The notes: a model not told the origin generated them from the sequence alone. A stretch of DNA of 64,000 nucleotides from Malurus cyaneus samueli (GCA_009741485.1 CM019229.1:1414096-1478095), one strand, 5' to 3'; shown: positions 44,978-57,299, counted from the stretch's first letter. Numbers and translations: made by a program.

Positions 44978-45548
44978 ATCCCATTCCCAGCCCTAACATT
45001 CCCAGCGGGTCCCTGCACACCGGGCTCTGCACAGATCCCATTCCCATTCCCAGCGGGTCCCTGCGCTCCGGGCTCTGCACAGATCCCATTCCCATTCCCA
45101 GCGGGTCCCTGCACACCGGGCTCTGCACAGATCCCATTCCCATTCCCAGCGGGTCCCTGCACACCGGGCTCTGCACAGATCCCATTCCCATTCCCAGCGG
45201 GTCCCTGCACACCGGGCTCTGCACAGATCCCTTCCCATTCCCAGCGGGTCCCTGCACACCGGGCTCTGCACAGATCCCATTCCCATTCCCAGCGGGTCCC
45301 TGCGCACCGGGCTCTGCACAGATCCCATTCCCATTCCCAGCGGGTCCCTGCGCACCGGGCTCTGCACAGATCCCATTCCCATCGGGTCCCTGCACACCGG
45401 GCTCTGCACAGATCCCATTCCCATTCCCAGCGGGTCCCTGCACACCGGGCTCTGCACAGATCCCTTCCCATTCCCAGCGGGTCCCTGCACACCGGGCTCT
45501 GCACAGATCCCATTCCCATTCCCAGCGGGTCCCTGCGCTCCGGGCTCT
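44978..45548. repeat. 48-bp minisatellite (about 11 to 12 copies)
   Basis: The unit includes ttcccagcgggtccctgc, a variable acaccggg/gcaccggg/gctccggg and ctctgcacagatcc. Some units lack 2-12 bases. With 48 divisible by three, frames on both strands stay open (422 and 232 codons); composition and repetition show that they are not genes. It abuts the CpG-rich region at 45540. Confidence 0.95.
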
Positions 45549-46341
45549 GCCCGTGCCCAGCCCTGCGCCGCTCCTGGCTCCGCTCCCAACCCGAAACTCA
45601 GCGGGAAGAGGAGCCGCCGCTTATCCGAGGGCAGCGGCCCGGCCCGTACCCGGGAGAGGGGCCCGGCTGTGGGTTCAGCTTGCACCCCGCATTCCGGGAT
45701 AAGCCCCAGCTGAAGGTGTCAGCCACAAACCCGTGTCAAACCCGGGACCGACCTTCCCCCGCTGTCACCGGGGACTCGCCACCGCCGCAGCTCCGGGCTG
45801 CCGGCCCCACCCCGCAGCTGCCGCGGCAGTCCCAGCTCCGGACCGGAGCTCCGGACCCCAGCCCATGCCCTGCCCGGTGCCCTCCATCCCCAGCGAGGCT
45901 CCGAGTGTCACACGCTGCTTGGTCCCCAGTGCCAGCCCACGGCGGGTATCCAAAAGGCTGCAGAAGTCCTGGAGCAGAAAACCCACACTGTGGGCACATT
46001 GCAATGCTGATCCTATCGCAAGAGCCAGTGATGCCAACGGCACAACCGCACATAGCCCAGATTTGAAAGGGAACCTCAAAAGGTCCCCGCCGCTACAAAT
46101 GTCCCTTCGCTCCTCCCGGATGCTCCTTACCAACCCTCAAGCCCAGCCCGGTAGCAAATGAGCTGTGCAGGAGTCACAGGTTCCCCAGGAGAGAGCAGGA
46201 ACCAGCCCGGCGCAGGCGGAGCAGCGCCGGGAGCAGAGCAGGTGGATCCCCAAGGACATCGGCGCTTCCTCAGCCTGGGGCCGGATCCTGCCCAGCCAAG
46301 GGTATAGCCCTTCGGCTGCAATCTTTGCGAGTAAAACCTAC

Positions 46342-46522
46342 CAAATGCGGGCTCTCAGCTGCATCCCCCGGGCCAAGCGAGCGGCATCTCCCCCGGCAGT
46401 CCCGGCCCCTCCATGTGCCCGCAGCGGCGCTCGGCTGCTGCTGGCGCGGCGCTCCGGCTCTGCCCCCGCCGTTATTAATGTCCGTGTCAAGCGCCGGCTG
46501 AAACCGCCCCAGCCTCTCCCAG
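46342..46522 (-). other. Candidate non-coding first exon of the 413-residue RGS3 form
   Basis: Upstream of the large exon, minus-strand sequence shows a TATA-like box (46557-46548), then about 180 CpG-rich bases ending in a donor-like TTG|GTAGGT at 46342/46341. Splicing from here to 40017 would put the first in-frame codon, ATG, exactly at the splice junction. This parallels the mammalian 519-residue RGS3 form that begins at the equivalent Met (from memory). Short ATG frames inside this exon either stop within it or just after the junction. Inferred; transcript data would decide. Confidence 0.4.
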
Positions 46523-46547
46523 ACACGGCTCCCTCGTGCCCCTGATG

Positions 46548-46557
46548 CTATTTATGG
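46548..46557 (-). promoter_or_regulatory. TATA-like / CArG-like element CCATAAATAG
   Basis: CCATAAATAG on the minus strand resembles both a TATA box and a one-mismatch CArG (SRF) or MEF2 element. It lies about 26 bases upstream of the proposed start of the candidate exon ending at 46342. Confidence 0.4.
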
Positions 46558-47604
46558 CTCTGTCAGCTCTCCCTGGAGGTGCTGCTACCTGCTGAGAGCA
46601 GCGCACGGCCGCTGTGCCCTGAGGAAAGGCCATGCATCACCCTGAGAGCCACCGCGCTCCCCTGCTCCTGCCCCGGAGCGACACCGACCGCGGACCGACC
46701 CGGGTGCTTCCTGCTTTAGGAAACTGCTATAAATTCGCTCTTGGTGAGGGCTTGTCCCCCCAGTCTGTTTTCTGTGGCAAAGGGACAGCTCTGAAGTGGG
46801 GGATGCTCTGCTGTGGGGCACTTCGAGTTTTGCACCCCAACCTCTTGGAGCGGTTCGACCTCAACGGACAGGGACAAGGAGAATAAACAGACAGGACGGT
46901 GGATGGTGGCCATGCAGGGGACAGCCCACGCACGACCATCGGCCCCTCCTCTTCTCCTGCACGGCCGGTGCCCTCTTGTGACACCACCACACACACCGGG
47001 CTGGGGTTGGACTGCCTCGGCTGGATATTTCTCCTCCTGGGATGACACTTTACTAACCAAGACAGGCAAGCTGGCTCCAGAGAGAGAGCCCAGCGAGGGC
47101 TGTGTGCACAGCCACCCTCACAGACATGTGCTGGTTCTCTCTGCACCACAGCCACTGCTCGTGGCGGGGCCGTGCTGCCACGGTGACAAGCTGTGCTCAG
47201 ACTTCGGGCACACACAAGTCCCCCTGCTCCAGCCAGCGGCAGCCACGTGAATGCTCCTGGGATGGAGCAGAGGAACTCCTCTGCCTCAGGGGCAGCCACA
47301 GCTTTGCAGTGGTACAGGAGATGTGGAAGCTCCCCGGTCTCACTGGACAGAGCTGAGCTCAGCCACGCGGTGTCACCGGGGACAGCAGTGACAGGGCACG
47401 GCTACCCCACAGCTGTGCTCAGCTGCCACCCTGCCTGCACTGCTGGGGTTTGTGTTCCCTCCATGAGGCCCCTGGCTGGCTGCAGGTCTGTGGGACACAG
47501 GATGTCACCACACTGGGCGTATCGAGATGTCCCTGGGATTTCAAGCACCCCCAGACTGAGAGTCCCCAGCCCTTCTCGGTCAGGAATGCCCCCTCCACCA
47601 CCCA

Positions 47605-48220
47605 AACGTGCCCACAGCCACTGCCAGCACCCAAACCTGCCCACAGCCACTGCCAGCACCCAAACCTGCCCACTGCCACTGCCAGCACCCAAACCTGCCC
47701 ACTGCCACTGCCAGCACCCAAACCAGCCCACAGCCACTGCCAGCACCCAAACCGCCCACAGCCACTGCCAGCACCCAAACCAGCCCACAGCCACTGCCAG
47801 CACCCAAACCAGCCCACGCCACTGCCAGCACCCAAACCTGCCCACAGCCACTGCCAGCACCCAAACCAGCCCACAGCCACTGCCAGCACCCAAACCTGAC
47901 CACAGCCACTGCCAGCACCCAAACCTGCCCACAGCCACTGCCAGACCCAAACCTGCCACAGCCACTGCCAGCACCCAAACCTGCCCACAGCCACTGCCAG
48001 CACCCAAACCTGCCACAGCCACTGCCAGCACCCAAACCTGCCCACAGCCACTGCCAGCACCCAAACCAGCCCACTGCCAGCACCCAAACCTGCCCACAGC
48101 CACTGCCAGCACCCAAACCAGCCCACAGCCACTGCCAGCACCCAAACCTGCCCACAGCCACTGCCAGCACCCAAACCTGCCCACAGCCACCACCCAAACC
48201 TGCCCACAGCCACTGCTCTG
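47605..48220. repeat. 29-bp minisatellite (about 21 copies)
   Basis: The unit is made of ccacagccactgccagcacc followed by caaacctgc. Variants are ccagcc for cctgcc, ccactg for ccacag, and several 3-12 base deletions. Since 29 is not a multiple of three, all three frames of both strands cycle through the same peptides, giving the long open frames here. There are no spacers, so it is not CRISPR. Confidence 0.96.
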
Positions 48221-49771
48221 TGCCTGCTGTGACAGGGACACAGCTCCTGAGCTGGGCTCCAGCTGCTGCCTGCAGCCTCAGCACCGCAGGGCGAGAGCCG
48301 TGGGATTGGAGCTGTGAGATGATGTCTGGGCCATAAATAACCCTGGCAATAAAAATCCAGAGTGGTGGGAAAGGGGGAGGAAGGAACAGATGCTGTCACT
48401 GCCATTCAGCCCACGGCCCTCAGCACCCTGTCCCTTGGGTGCTGTCAGAGGGGGAATCTCTCCTCAGCACCGGCAGGGGCATTGTCCCACGAGCAGTACA
48501 AGGGAGGTGATGCCTTCAGCCACTGCAGACCCACCATGGACTCACACCAACACCACTCACAGGACCATGAGGCTGGCTCTGGAAGCTGTTCCTGCTGCCA
48601 GCAGAGATCACTGGAAGGAAACTGGGAGAGAGGAGCTGGCAGAGCAGCTCTGCTGCTTGTGCCTCCCCCAGGGCCATGGCCAGAGCCACACACGGGAGGG
48701 AGGGATCCCAAATGCCACCAGAACCAACCCTGGTGGCTCCAATGCTACGCACAGCTCTTCTGCAGCAGTGCTGACCAGCCTGGCCCTGCTGCTCATCGGG
48801 AAGGTGCTCGTTCCAGGGCAGGACACGGAGGCTCAGGGGAGCCAGAGGATGCCGGGGGGGCAGGATGAAGCTGTGCCTACCAGTCCCACACCACTCTGGG
48901 CATCCCCACCCAAAGGCCCCCAGCATTTTGAATAGAATCTTTGAGTCTGCCGAGATATCAGGATTTGAGCAACTTTTGCAAGGAGTTACTTGAATTGGAC
49001 ATGAGAGGCTGCCGGCCACACACTCACAGCCCCTGCTGGAGGGAAGAGAAGGAGCAGAGCCCCGAGGCAGGGGCTGTTTGGGCGCAGGAGAGCAGGGCTC
49101 CAGCCTGGCAGGCAGCGCGGCAACAAAGCACTTCCAGCCCCTTCATTAAATCACGGCAGCGCTGGCTCAGAGCACTCAGTCTGTGCCTCTGACCACCCTG
49201 TGCAAATGATCTCACGCTGCTCAACCCCCCCGGGCTGCCGGCGCCGCTCCTGCCGGCACTTTCCCTCTTAACCAGCCCTTCTGGGGATTCGCCAGGAGCA
49301 GCCCTTGCAGGGTTTAATTCTGCCTCTGGCCGTGATGGAAGTGTTGGCGGCTGCTCATGTCCCGGCTCCAGCCCCGAGCCCTCCTGCTGCAGCAGCCCTG
49401 CACCGAGCCTGGGAGAGATCTCCCAGAGAAACGGGAGCCGGTGTTTGTGGGAGGGGGAAGGTCTGCTCTGCTGAGGGCCTTGGAGCCCAGCTAAGCAAAA
49501 GCACAAACCCAGGGAAGCTGTGGCTCTCAGCTGCCCATCTGCTCCACAGCTCCTGCTCGTGCCTCTCCTGGGCTGGGAGCCCCTGGAGCCTCAGAGCCAC
49601 CAGGAACAGCACCAGGAGCCTCAGGGCTGGGCAGCGAGGCCAGGGGAGCCAGGGTTCAGTGACCCAGGGCTCAGGGGAGATCATAAATAAGTCAGTACCC
49701 CAGGCCAGCACCCCAGCAGTGGCCAGGCCCATCCCAGCCTCCCCAGGGAGCTTTGGGCTGGAAGCCAAGGG

Positions 49772-50150
49772 ATGTGCAGCTGTTCAGCCTGGAGAAGGTT
49801 CTGGGGAGACCTGAGAGTGCATTCCAGTACCTAAAGGGGCTCCAGGAGAGGGACTTTGGGTAAGGGCATGGAGTGACTGGACAAGGGAATGGCCTGAAGC
49901 TGGAGGAGGGCAGGGTTGGATCAGATATTCAGGAAGAAATCCTTCCCTGGGAGGGTGGGGAGGCCCTTGCACAGGGTGCCCAGAGAAGCTGTGGCTGCCC
50001 TTGGATCCCTGGCAGTGCCTAAGGCCAGGCTGGACATTGGGGCTGGGAGCAGCCTGGGACAGTGGAAGGTGTCCCTGCCATGGCAGGAGGGTAGACCTGG
50101 ATGAACTTAAAAGTCCCCTCTAGCCCAAACCATTCTGGGATTCTGTGACT
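49772..50150 (+). mobile_element. CR1 LINE 3' end
   Basis: Plus-strand CR1: gttcagcctggagaaggttc, gagtgcattccagtacctaa, ggtggggaggcccttgcaca, gccatggcagg, and the end cccaaaccattctgggattc followed by tgtgac. It is 5'-truncated and has no open frame. Confidence 0.92.
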
Positions 50151-51439
50151 TTATTCAAGGAGAGAGAGAGCTTCCTCCTGGTGTTTAGGTGGACTGAGCT
50201 GAACCAGAGCCTGGCTCAGAGAGGAAGAACATCTCTGGTCCCACAACCTCACAAATTCATGGAGTCTTTGGCTGTCCCCAGTAATGACTTTTCTCCATCC
50301 AGGGCTGTGCTCCCTGGTGTGGCACAGTGGAATGGTGGAACCATGAACAGTGGAGCAGTGCAACAGAGACCAGCAGAGCTTTGCTTTCGTGACCTGGCTG
50401 CCCGTCCTGCCACCTCACTGGGACAGAACCCACCTCAAGGCTTTCTCCCCTGTTTAGGCCCCCTGGCAGCACACACAAGGTGCTCAGGGAGTGTGCCCAG
50501 GGTCAGGTTGGCCCTCCAGGTGCTGCTGTGATGTGCCCAGCCCTGCCCAGCCTCTTGTGTTGGCATCATGCAAGGAAAGCAGGCTCTGGTGAAGATCTCC
50601 TGCACCCTTGGCTGTGCCCTGCCCCAGGAGATAAGTGGGATCCCCTGGAGCAGAGCTGGCACACATGTGGCAGCAGATTCCCAGCCCAACATGGAAAGAC
50701 TTTGGCCCAAACCAAAAATCCTCCCTTCCTTCCCCATCAAAGTGCTGATCACACTGTAACTACACTGCTGTGAGAGAAGCACCTGCTCACAGAGACAGAA
50801 GCAGGCAGGAATGGGACTGTCCACATCCCTGACCCCAAAGCACTTGTCACAGTCCCTTGCTGTGGCAGCTCAGGGGTGTGCGTGGCCACCATCCCAGGAG
50901 ATGCCCCAGAGGGAGGAGAAGGGAGTTGCTGGGGCAGAGGAACAGGCACTGTTGGGGGGACAGCAGGGCAGGTGGGGGGTTCTCAGGACGAGGAAGAGGA
51001 GGCAGGGATGGGATAGGGGCAGGGTGACCCTACTGAACCGTGCCCAGGTGCCCGGGGAGCAGCGCTGTCCCTGCGCCCTCGGGAGCCCTCCCGCCCCTCC
51101 AGCCCTGGTTCCAATCACCGTCCATCACACAGCGTTTGCTTTTGCCGACAGCTCATTTACTCGCACTTGTCAAGCACGTTGTAAATAAGTGAGAGAAACA
51201 GCCCTGCCCTTCCTGAGCAGAGGCAGGGCCAGGAAGGGGCCAGCAGCTCCCCCCGGCCGCGCACCCACGGCCGCTCGTTCCCAGCACCGGAGCCAGCGCT
51301 GCCAGGAAGGGCCAGGAGCATCCACGCCTGCTCACACCGACAGCAGCCATGGCACAGAGACGGCAGCCGGGCTCGGGGAAGCGCTGAGCATCCACCACCT
51401 CCCTCGGGAAACAAGGGGAGCACCCGTCCTGGACTCCCA

Positions 51440-51560
51440 AAGTCCACGCCACCGAGTGTCCGTAATTATTTAGCTTAAGGATAATCTGCATCTTTCAGAT
51501 ACAGCCAGCCATCATCTCCGAGGTAATCTCAGGTCACGGAGCCAGAAGGGAAGAGTAATC
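51440..51560. promoter_or_regulatory. Candidate conserved non-coding element
   Basis: gtccgtaattatttagctta, aggataatctgcatc and tctccgaggtaatctcaggt give TAAT/TTA cores with a GATAAT; less GC-rich than its surroundings and non-repetitive. A related-looking AT-rich patch is at 51120-51190 (tcatttactcgcacttgtc, gttgtaaataagtg). Inferred. Confidence 0.35.
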
Positions 51561-54500
51561 AGCCGTTCTGAGTGTGGAAGACACAAAGAAACAAGCAGTG
51601 AGAATCAGGCGGTGGCAGCAGGTCCGTCACACTCAGGGGCTGTGCTGTGGATCTCTGCCCCGGCAGCCAAAGCAGCTCCTGCCCTGTGCTTTGCCCTTCC
51701 CTGCCCTGCAGTTTGCCCTCCCTCCAGTCAGGCTGAAGCAGCCAGAGCTGGTGCAGCAGTTTGAGGGCTGCACCCAGCTGGGGGAGGATGCCTCCTTCAC
51801 TCAGTGAAGGCAAAAAGCTGCTTTTCCATAATCAAATTGCCATGGCTGCGGTTCCTGGCAGCCCAGCCAGCCTCCAGCTCCACACAGCCCCGCTTGGGAA
51901 GGTTTGCTGCCCAGCTGGGTCACCTGGGGGTGTGTTTTACAGGGACTGGCTTAGCACAGGCACAGGGCAGGGAGCAGCACCCTGGAGCAGAGCTGGACAC
52001 AGGGGTGAGAATGGGGAGAAAATACCCCCAGAATAACTCATGGGAGCTGCTGCAGCCGGCAGGGTGGGTGTGCAGCTCAGGGAACTTCATCCAAGTCTTA
52101 CAGTGGCAGCAGAAAAACCCCATTTCCACCACATCTCCTGGACATGGGGACAGAGGGCTGGAGCACAACCACAGCCCCGTTATCCCAGAGCTCCCCCTGC
52201 CCTGACTCCAGCAGGAAAAGCCCCCTGGGAGCAGGGCTGGACTATCACAGCTGCATCCCTCTGGGGTTGCTCTTCCTACATCTCGGAAAGCAGATGCTGC
52301 ACTCACCATGTGCCCGAGTCCCCCAGAAACCAACAGCTCTGCTCCCAAACCAGCTGCTCAGAAAGCAGCAGTGCTGACAGGGGTCCCTGAGGGATCACCC
52401 TCTGGCCTGCCACCATCCTCCCAGGCTGTGACAGCTCTGCAGGGCCGTGTCCCTGAGCCACAGGGACCATCCTGCCCTGCCCGTGGTGCTGAGGGGGGCC
52501 TTGATTACAAGAGGCACCATCCCAAAGCCCCAAATCTGTCTGATTTCTGAGCAGGTTGAAGGGAGAGCTGCTCCAAGCTCACACACTGCTGGCAGCTGTG
52601 GAGGCTCCCGAGCTGCTCTCTGCTCGGACAGTGTCCCCTTCTCTGGGTTCAGCACACAGCTGGCACAGGGCACAGCTCTGCTGGCACAGGGCACATCCCT
52701 GCCTGGCACCGAGGCTGTGCTGGCCCTCTGCCCCCATCCCACAGCAAAGCCCACATTCCCTTGGCCACACTGCAAAATGAGCTGCGTCTTGCTGGGCTGA
52801 AGCAGTTTTGAAGGCTTTGCAAATCAGATTCCTGTTGAGGCTGATATTTCCAGCTTGATTTTGCTGTTCACAGAGCACAGGCACTGGGGTTATTTCCCTA
52901 AATAGCCCTAGGATCAAATGACTTGTGAGCAGAGCTAATGGATCAGTTCTCCCCAGCAAGAAGCAGCTGATTTTCCCAGCTCCTGCTTCCCACTGCTCTG
53001 GCATCCCCAGAGAGGTCTGGGGACAGCCCCAGCTCACCCAGCTCAGGCTCCTGCCCATCTCCATGTGCCCACCCTGCCCCGAGCACCCTCACCTGTCCCC
53101 TCAGGAGCTCCCTCCCAAGCTGCTCCTTCTTGTATTTCACAACAGGTTTGCTTTAAAATTGCATCCTGGGCACCTTACACCTCGCTGGGATGGGGAATAG
53201 TGCTATAAACTCAATTAAGTGCCTGATGGTTGCTCTCCTGCTCCTTTTCTCCCTCCTGGCCCCACACCCCACCAGTGGGATTTCCATCAGCTTTGGCAAG
53301 CCAAGGCAAATCCCCTTTGTCACAGCTTAGGAGGGCCCACGCTGACTCTCACAGCACCCAAAGAACACTCTCCTGGTTTCTCAGGCACAGAAAAGCCTTT
53401 GAAAGAGATGTGATGTCTTCTGGAGTGCTTTTCCATCTGTCTGGTGGCCAGGCTCTTCCACACCTCGGGGAGCAGGGCTTTGCTTTGAGCCACGGCCCCA
53501 CATCCTGTTGTGAGCAAGGCTGGGCTGGGGAGGGTGAACAACACCATCACCCAAAAACCCCAACAGCCCAGGGCATCTGTCACCGTGGACAGCCACCAAG
53601 ACGCCCCTTTTTAGGAGCTGTTTGAAACACTCGGGTCAGAAACGTCCCTGCACAGCTTCACCCTGGGCCATCCCCGGCTCATGGGATTGCACAGAGCCAC
53701 GGCACCCCCCACACAGCCCCATCCCACAGATTCCAGCAGGGTCCCCATGCCCGGGCACGGAGTTGTGCCAGCCAGCAGGGCAGGAGCTGTCAGCTCGGTG
53801 AATCAGCCGCCCGGGGCCCTGGGCGGTGCGGGAGCCTTGGTTGGTAACCAGGTTCTCAGGCTTTGTGCGCTGCTGTTGCTATTTTAGTCCGCCTGAAACG
53901 TGCAGGAAAAGGAATCCGGAGGCTGTGTCTCCTGCGGAGATGTTTGTGCTGACCCAGTTTGGGAGGCTGCAGAGCCAAAGCCGCATGTCCTGTCCCCAGC
54001 CCGGCCGATGTCCCCAGCCCGGCTCTGACGGTGCAGCGGCTCCGGGGACTCGAGTCACCCGCCCTGGGGCCAGCCCGGCCCGGCACCCGCACGGCGACAG
54101 CGACCTGGGGCAGGGGCTGCTCCGCCACCACACACCAGGGGGGTTTTACCCCCGAAATCCCCACCTGCAGCGCTTACAGCTCTTCCAACACTGAGCACAG
54201 GGGGTTTCTCCTCTCCTGGAGCAGCATCACCCGCCAACGATCCAAACCCGACCCCCGGAACGCGACACGACCCAGCAGAGACTGCCACTGTCCCCAACAG
54301 CTCCCTGGGCAACCGAGCCCCACAGGAGGCTAAGGAGGGTGTTCCCTGCACCCCCGCAGGGCAGGGATGGGGGACAGTGCCCCAAACCCCTCCACACACA
54401 CATTTATTTCTCTGCCAGAGCTGCTGGGACAGCGCTCCAGGGCCGGGCTGAAGCTCCTCCGTGTGGGAAAAGTGCTGGGGCTGCCTTGCTGGCTGTGAAA

Positions 54501-54697
54501 ACAGCACCCTCCTAAGGACACCTCTGTGCTTTGAGGATCCTGTGGGGTCAGGATCGAACACCTGAGCCCAGCCAAGCACACAGGAGGGGCAAATCTCTAC
54601 CCCAGCTCCTCCCACAAGCTCGGCCTTTTAAGCAGGACCGGAGATCGCAGCGTGAGCTTCCCCCTGTGCTCTCAGCGCTGCCCAGAGCCGAGCTCTC

Positions 54698-54785
54698 GGA
54701 GCAGGCTGGACCCGGGGCTGGACCCCGGGCTGGACACAGGGCTGGACACGGGGCTGGACACAGGGCTGGACACGGGGCTGCACAG
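54698..54785. repeat. 13-bp minisatellite, gctggacacgggg type
   Basis: About six copies of gctggacacaggg/gctggacacgggg. It accounts for the LDTGLDTG-type and CPALCPA-type open frames. Confidence 0.93.
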
Positions 54786-55040
54786 CCTGGGCTGTCCAAA
54801 CGCCCACTGCAGCTGCTGGAGGCGTCAGCCCAGCCCGCCTCAGCTCCAGCCCGCGATGCTCCCCAGGCAGGGCAGGGAGCTGCAGCCACAGCGGTGCCTG
54901 AATACAAACTCCCTGCTCACCTGGCAAACAAAGGCTCCTGCACAGCCCCGCCGGCAGCAGCATCGCCCAGCAAAGCCCCGAGCAGGCAGAGCCTGCCACG
55001 CTCCCGGCAGCAATTCCCAGCTCCCGCCCGCCTCTCTTAC

Positions 55041-55163
55041 CTTGCTCTCGGTAGGAGCTGCTGCCGGATGTTGCTGCTTGGTGATGTTCTCAGCCAGACA
55101 CCAGCAGATCCTCTTCTTCTGCTCCTGGGAGTAAGCCTCCAAACTTAATAAGCACTCCGACTT
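55041..55163 (-). CDS. RGS3: RGS3 exon (SECLLSLEAYSQEQKKRICWC)
   Basis: This 123-base exon is 41 codons, phase 0 at both ends, with acceptor gtcag before 55163 and donor GTAAGA from 55040. It encodes KSECLLSLEAYSQEQKKR, ICWCLAENITKQQ and HPAAAPTESK, matching the human segment from AECLFTLEAHSQEQKK to PPDSK (from memory). It is the end of the PH-like/C-terminal part of the long RGS3 middle region and is spliced straight to ATG at 40017. The preceding exon (human ends FCVLYLAEK) is not found up to 64,000, so the next intron is at least about 8.8 kb. Confidence 0.92.
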
Positions 55164-55569
55164 CTGACGTAAAGGAAACACAGGCAGGAGAAGGTCATTA
55201 GCCGTGTGTCGCAGGCCCTGCAAACTCCGTGCTCCCCAGGCAGCACGGTGGAGCAGGGGGAGCCCAACAGGAGAGCTCACACCCCTGTCCTGCACCCTGG
55301 GCACCAGGAAGGTACAGAGATGAAATCAGCTCCCTCCAGAGCCAGGGAGCGTGCTGCAGGGAGCTGCTTTGCTCCCGCGAGCAGCAGGGCAGAGCCCAGG
55401 CAGCCCCTGCACTGGGAACGTGTCTGCTCAACTCATTTAGAGAGTGGAAATTGCTCTTTGCCATATGCAAACATTAATGAGGCACCAGAGCATGAACAGG
55501 GGAGAACGAGAGCCTTTGGGCTGGGTGGGGCCAGGAGGAAGAGCTCAGGGAAGCTCCAGAGCAGCCTCA

Positions 55570-55780
55570 TCACCAGGATGAATTTGGGGATAAACCCAGA
55601 GCAGCATCCGCATCCTGCCCCTCACCTAACACCAGGATGAATTTGGGGACAAACTCCAGAGCAGACTCACTCCCCATTCAGCTCCTCACTCTGCACACAC
55701 TAGGATGAATTTGGGGATGAAGCTCCCCCCATCCTGTTCCTCACTTAACACCAGGATGAATTTGGCGATGAAGCTGCAGC
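55570..55780. repeat. Degenerate repeat with caccaggatgaatttgggg core
   Basis: The core aggatgaatttgggga or a close variant occurs near 55577, 55635, 55702 and 55756, with spacing from 53 to 69 bases and variable flanks. Confidence 0.8.
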
Positions 55781-57299
55781 TCTGGTCACACACTGTCTGA
55801 CAGCAACGTGCAGCAAATAAGGAATTAAAATAAATGATGGGAAGTCATCCTAGCTGAGCCCACCTCCTCTCCCTGCACATCCCCTTTGTGGTGCAGCCCT
55901 GTTCTTGTCAGACAGGTTTTCTTTGGGCTTTACCTCACTCATTTGATGAACTTTCTGACCAAGTTCTCTCAGCAGCTGTCTCTCAGCCTTTTAACTGCTT
56001 ATCTCTCATGATAAAAATTAAGCATTGTAACATCTGCTGCCTGCTGGGATTTTGCACGTTTCACTTTTAAAAGGGTCCAGAAATGGCCAAGGTTGGATCA
56101 TCTCCTGAAGTGGCCAGATGGGAAGAGAAAAAAAAAACCCAAAAAACAAAAGCAGAACTTCAGGACAGACTGCAAAGAAAGGGAAAAGACCTTACACTAA
56201 AGGCCATAAAAAAAGACCTTTTCTTTCCCCCAGAATTTCCTTCCAGAAGGGCAGGTCCCCAAGAGCTGTTTTTTCCCAGAAAGGTCAGAGAGAACCTGCA
56301 GCTTTGTGACTCTGGAGACACAACACAGCCAGAAGGGGAAATGCTCTTTAGTCACACCATTTAAATCACTGTTTGCATTGGATGGGAATCCATGCACGTT
56401 TCACCAAAAATCCCCTCAAGTGGTAAATAAATCAAGTTCCCACTCCACCTCCTGGGAAAGAGGTCTCTGGTTGAGTCCTCTGCCACTCCAAGGAGACTTC
56501 CATGAATGAAAAAGGTTGAGTTTGAGCCTGGACATCCCCACACTTATTCCTACAGGCTTAAAATTCCTGTCCAGGCTTCCCGAGCACAGTCAGAGGTTTG
56601 GGATTCAGGGACACAAGGTGGTGAGGCTGCCCCTTGCCCCCCAGATTCTGGCTAGCAGTGATGCTCTGAGCATCCCTGGAGTGTCACAGTGATTTTTGTC
56701 CCATCCCAGTTGTCCCAGTCTGTCCCAGTCCTGCACCAGCAGGTAACCAGGCTGCTCCACCGGGACACCCATTCACCCCTCAGAAGGGAGCCAGCTGTTC
56801 CCAGTTTTGGAGGAGAGGATGAGTTCCCATTTGCTGGGATGGAAATCCAGGCTGGCATCTCCCTGCCCTGCATTTGGGGCCAGAAGTGAATGAAGCAGAG
56901 CTCAGCAGAGCCTGAAAGCCACGGGGGCAGCTGGGAGGAGCCCACCCTGGAGCTGCACACCTCCAGCTCCTGCAATTCCCCTGGGGACAGTGAGGCTCAA
57001 AGGCATCCCAAGGACATCTCTGTGCTCTGGCTGGTGACAGACACAGAGCTGCCCCAGCCCTGCCCCAGCCCCTCGCTGATTCAATTACAGCCCATCTCTT
57101 TGATTGGATTTAGCGCACAGCTCAGCTCCTCTGCTCTCTCCTGCTCCCCTCAGCTGCTGCAGCCTCCCTGGCCTCGGCCACCCCGGAATGTCACAGCCTG
57201 GAGAGGAGATATTTCCCTCTGCTCCAGAGGTCAGGGAAAGGCAACCAACCCAGTGAATGTCCTGGATATTGTGGGCAAGGGCGAGGGGGGATGTGAATA

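Larger units (their letters stand above)
40018..55040 (-). other. RGS3 large intron (about 15 kb)
   Basis: This intron runs from the 55041 donor to the 40017 acceptor. It contains two CR1 insertions, long 48-bp and 29-bp minisatellites, a CpG-rich stretch at about 45540-46500 with a candidate first exon, and AT-rich blocks near 41780-42040, 44740-44800 and 51440-51560. I found no further RGS3-like coding segment. Confidence 0.75.
28090..55163 (-). other. RGS3: RGS3 gene, 3' portion (locus span within the window)
   Basis: The gene is on the minus strand and is 5'-truncated by the window. Seven shared exons plus alternative first exons were placed by matching the translated pieces to the known RGS3 C-terminal half and checking GT/AG sites and phases. 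The five exons downstream of 39367 sum to 591 bases, exactly 197 codons with the stop. RGS3 is a GTPase-activating protein that shortens signalling by heterotrimeric G-alpha subunits; long forms also carry C2/PDZ modules, which are not in this window. Starts inside the window would give proteins of 413 (ATG at 40017), 210 (ATG at 31634) and 186 (ATG at 34165) residues. The identification rests on recognising the family sequence, not on a database search, but the match over the RGS domain and over the acidic/SSMIET/RRRTHSEGS region is specific to RGS3 rather than RGS4, 5, 8 or 16. Confidence 0.95.

Noticed and set aside
44798..46066. 422-codon plus-strand open frame
   Set aside because: It is made of the 48-bp tandem repeat (GSAQIPFPFPAG-type periods). 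The minus strand is equally open, and there is no splice or homology support.
47605..48220. CRISPR-like array of 29-base repeats
   Set aside because: Units are directly contiguous with no unique spacers, in a vertebrate intron with no cas genes.
47193..48317. 374-codon plus-strand frame and two 279-328-codon minus-strand frames
   Set aside because: They are by-products of the 29-bp minisatellite, which lacks stops on both strands.
53800..54350. CpG-rich stretch with ttggttggtaaccagg as another RGS3 promoter
   Set aside because: No clear TATA, first exon or phase-matched donor could be placed; left unannotated.
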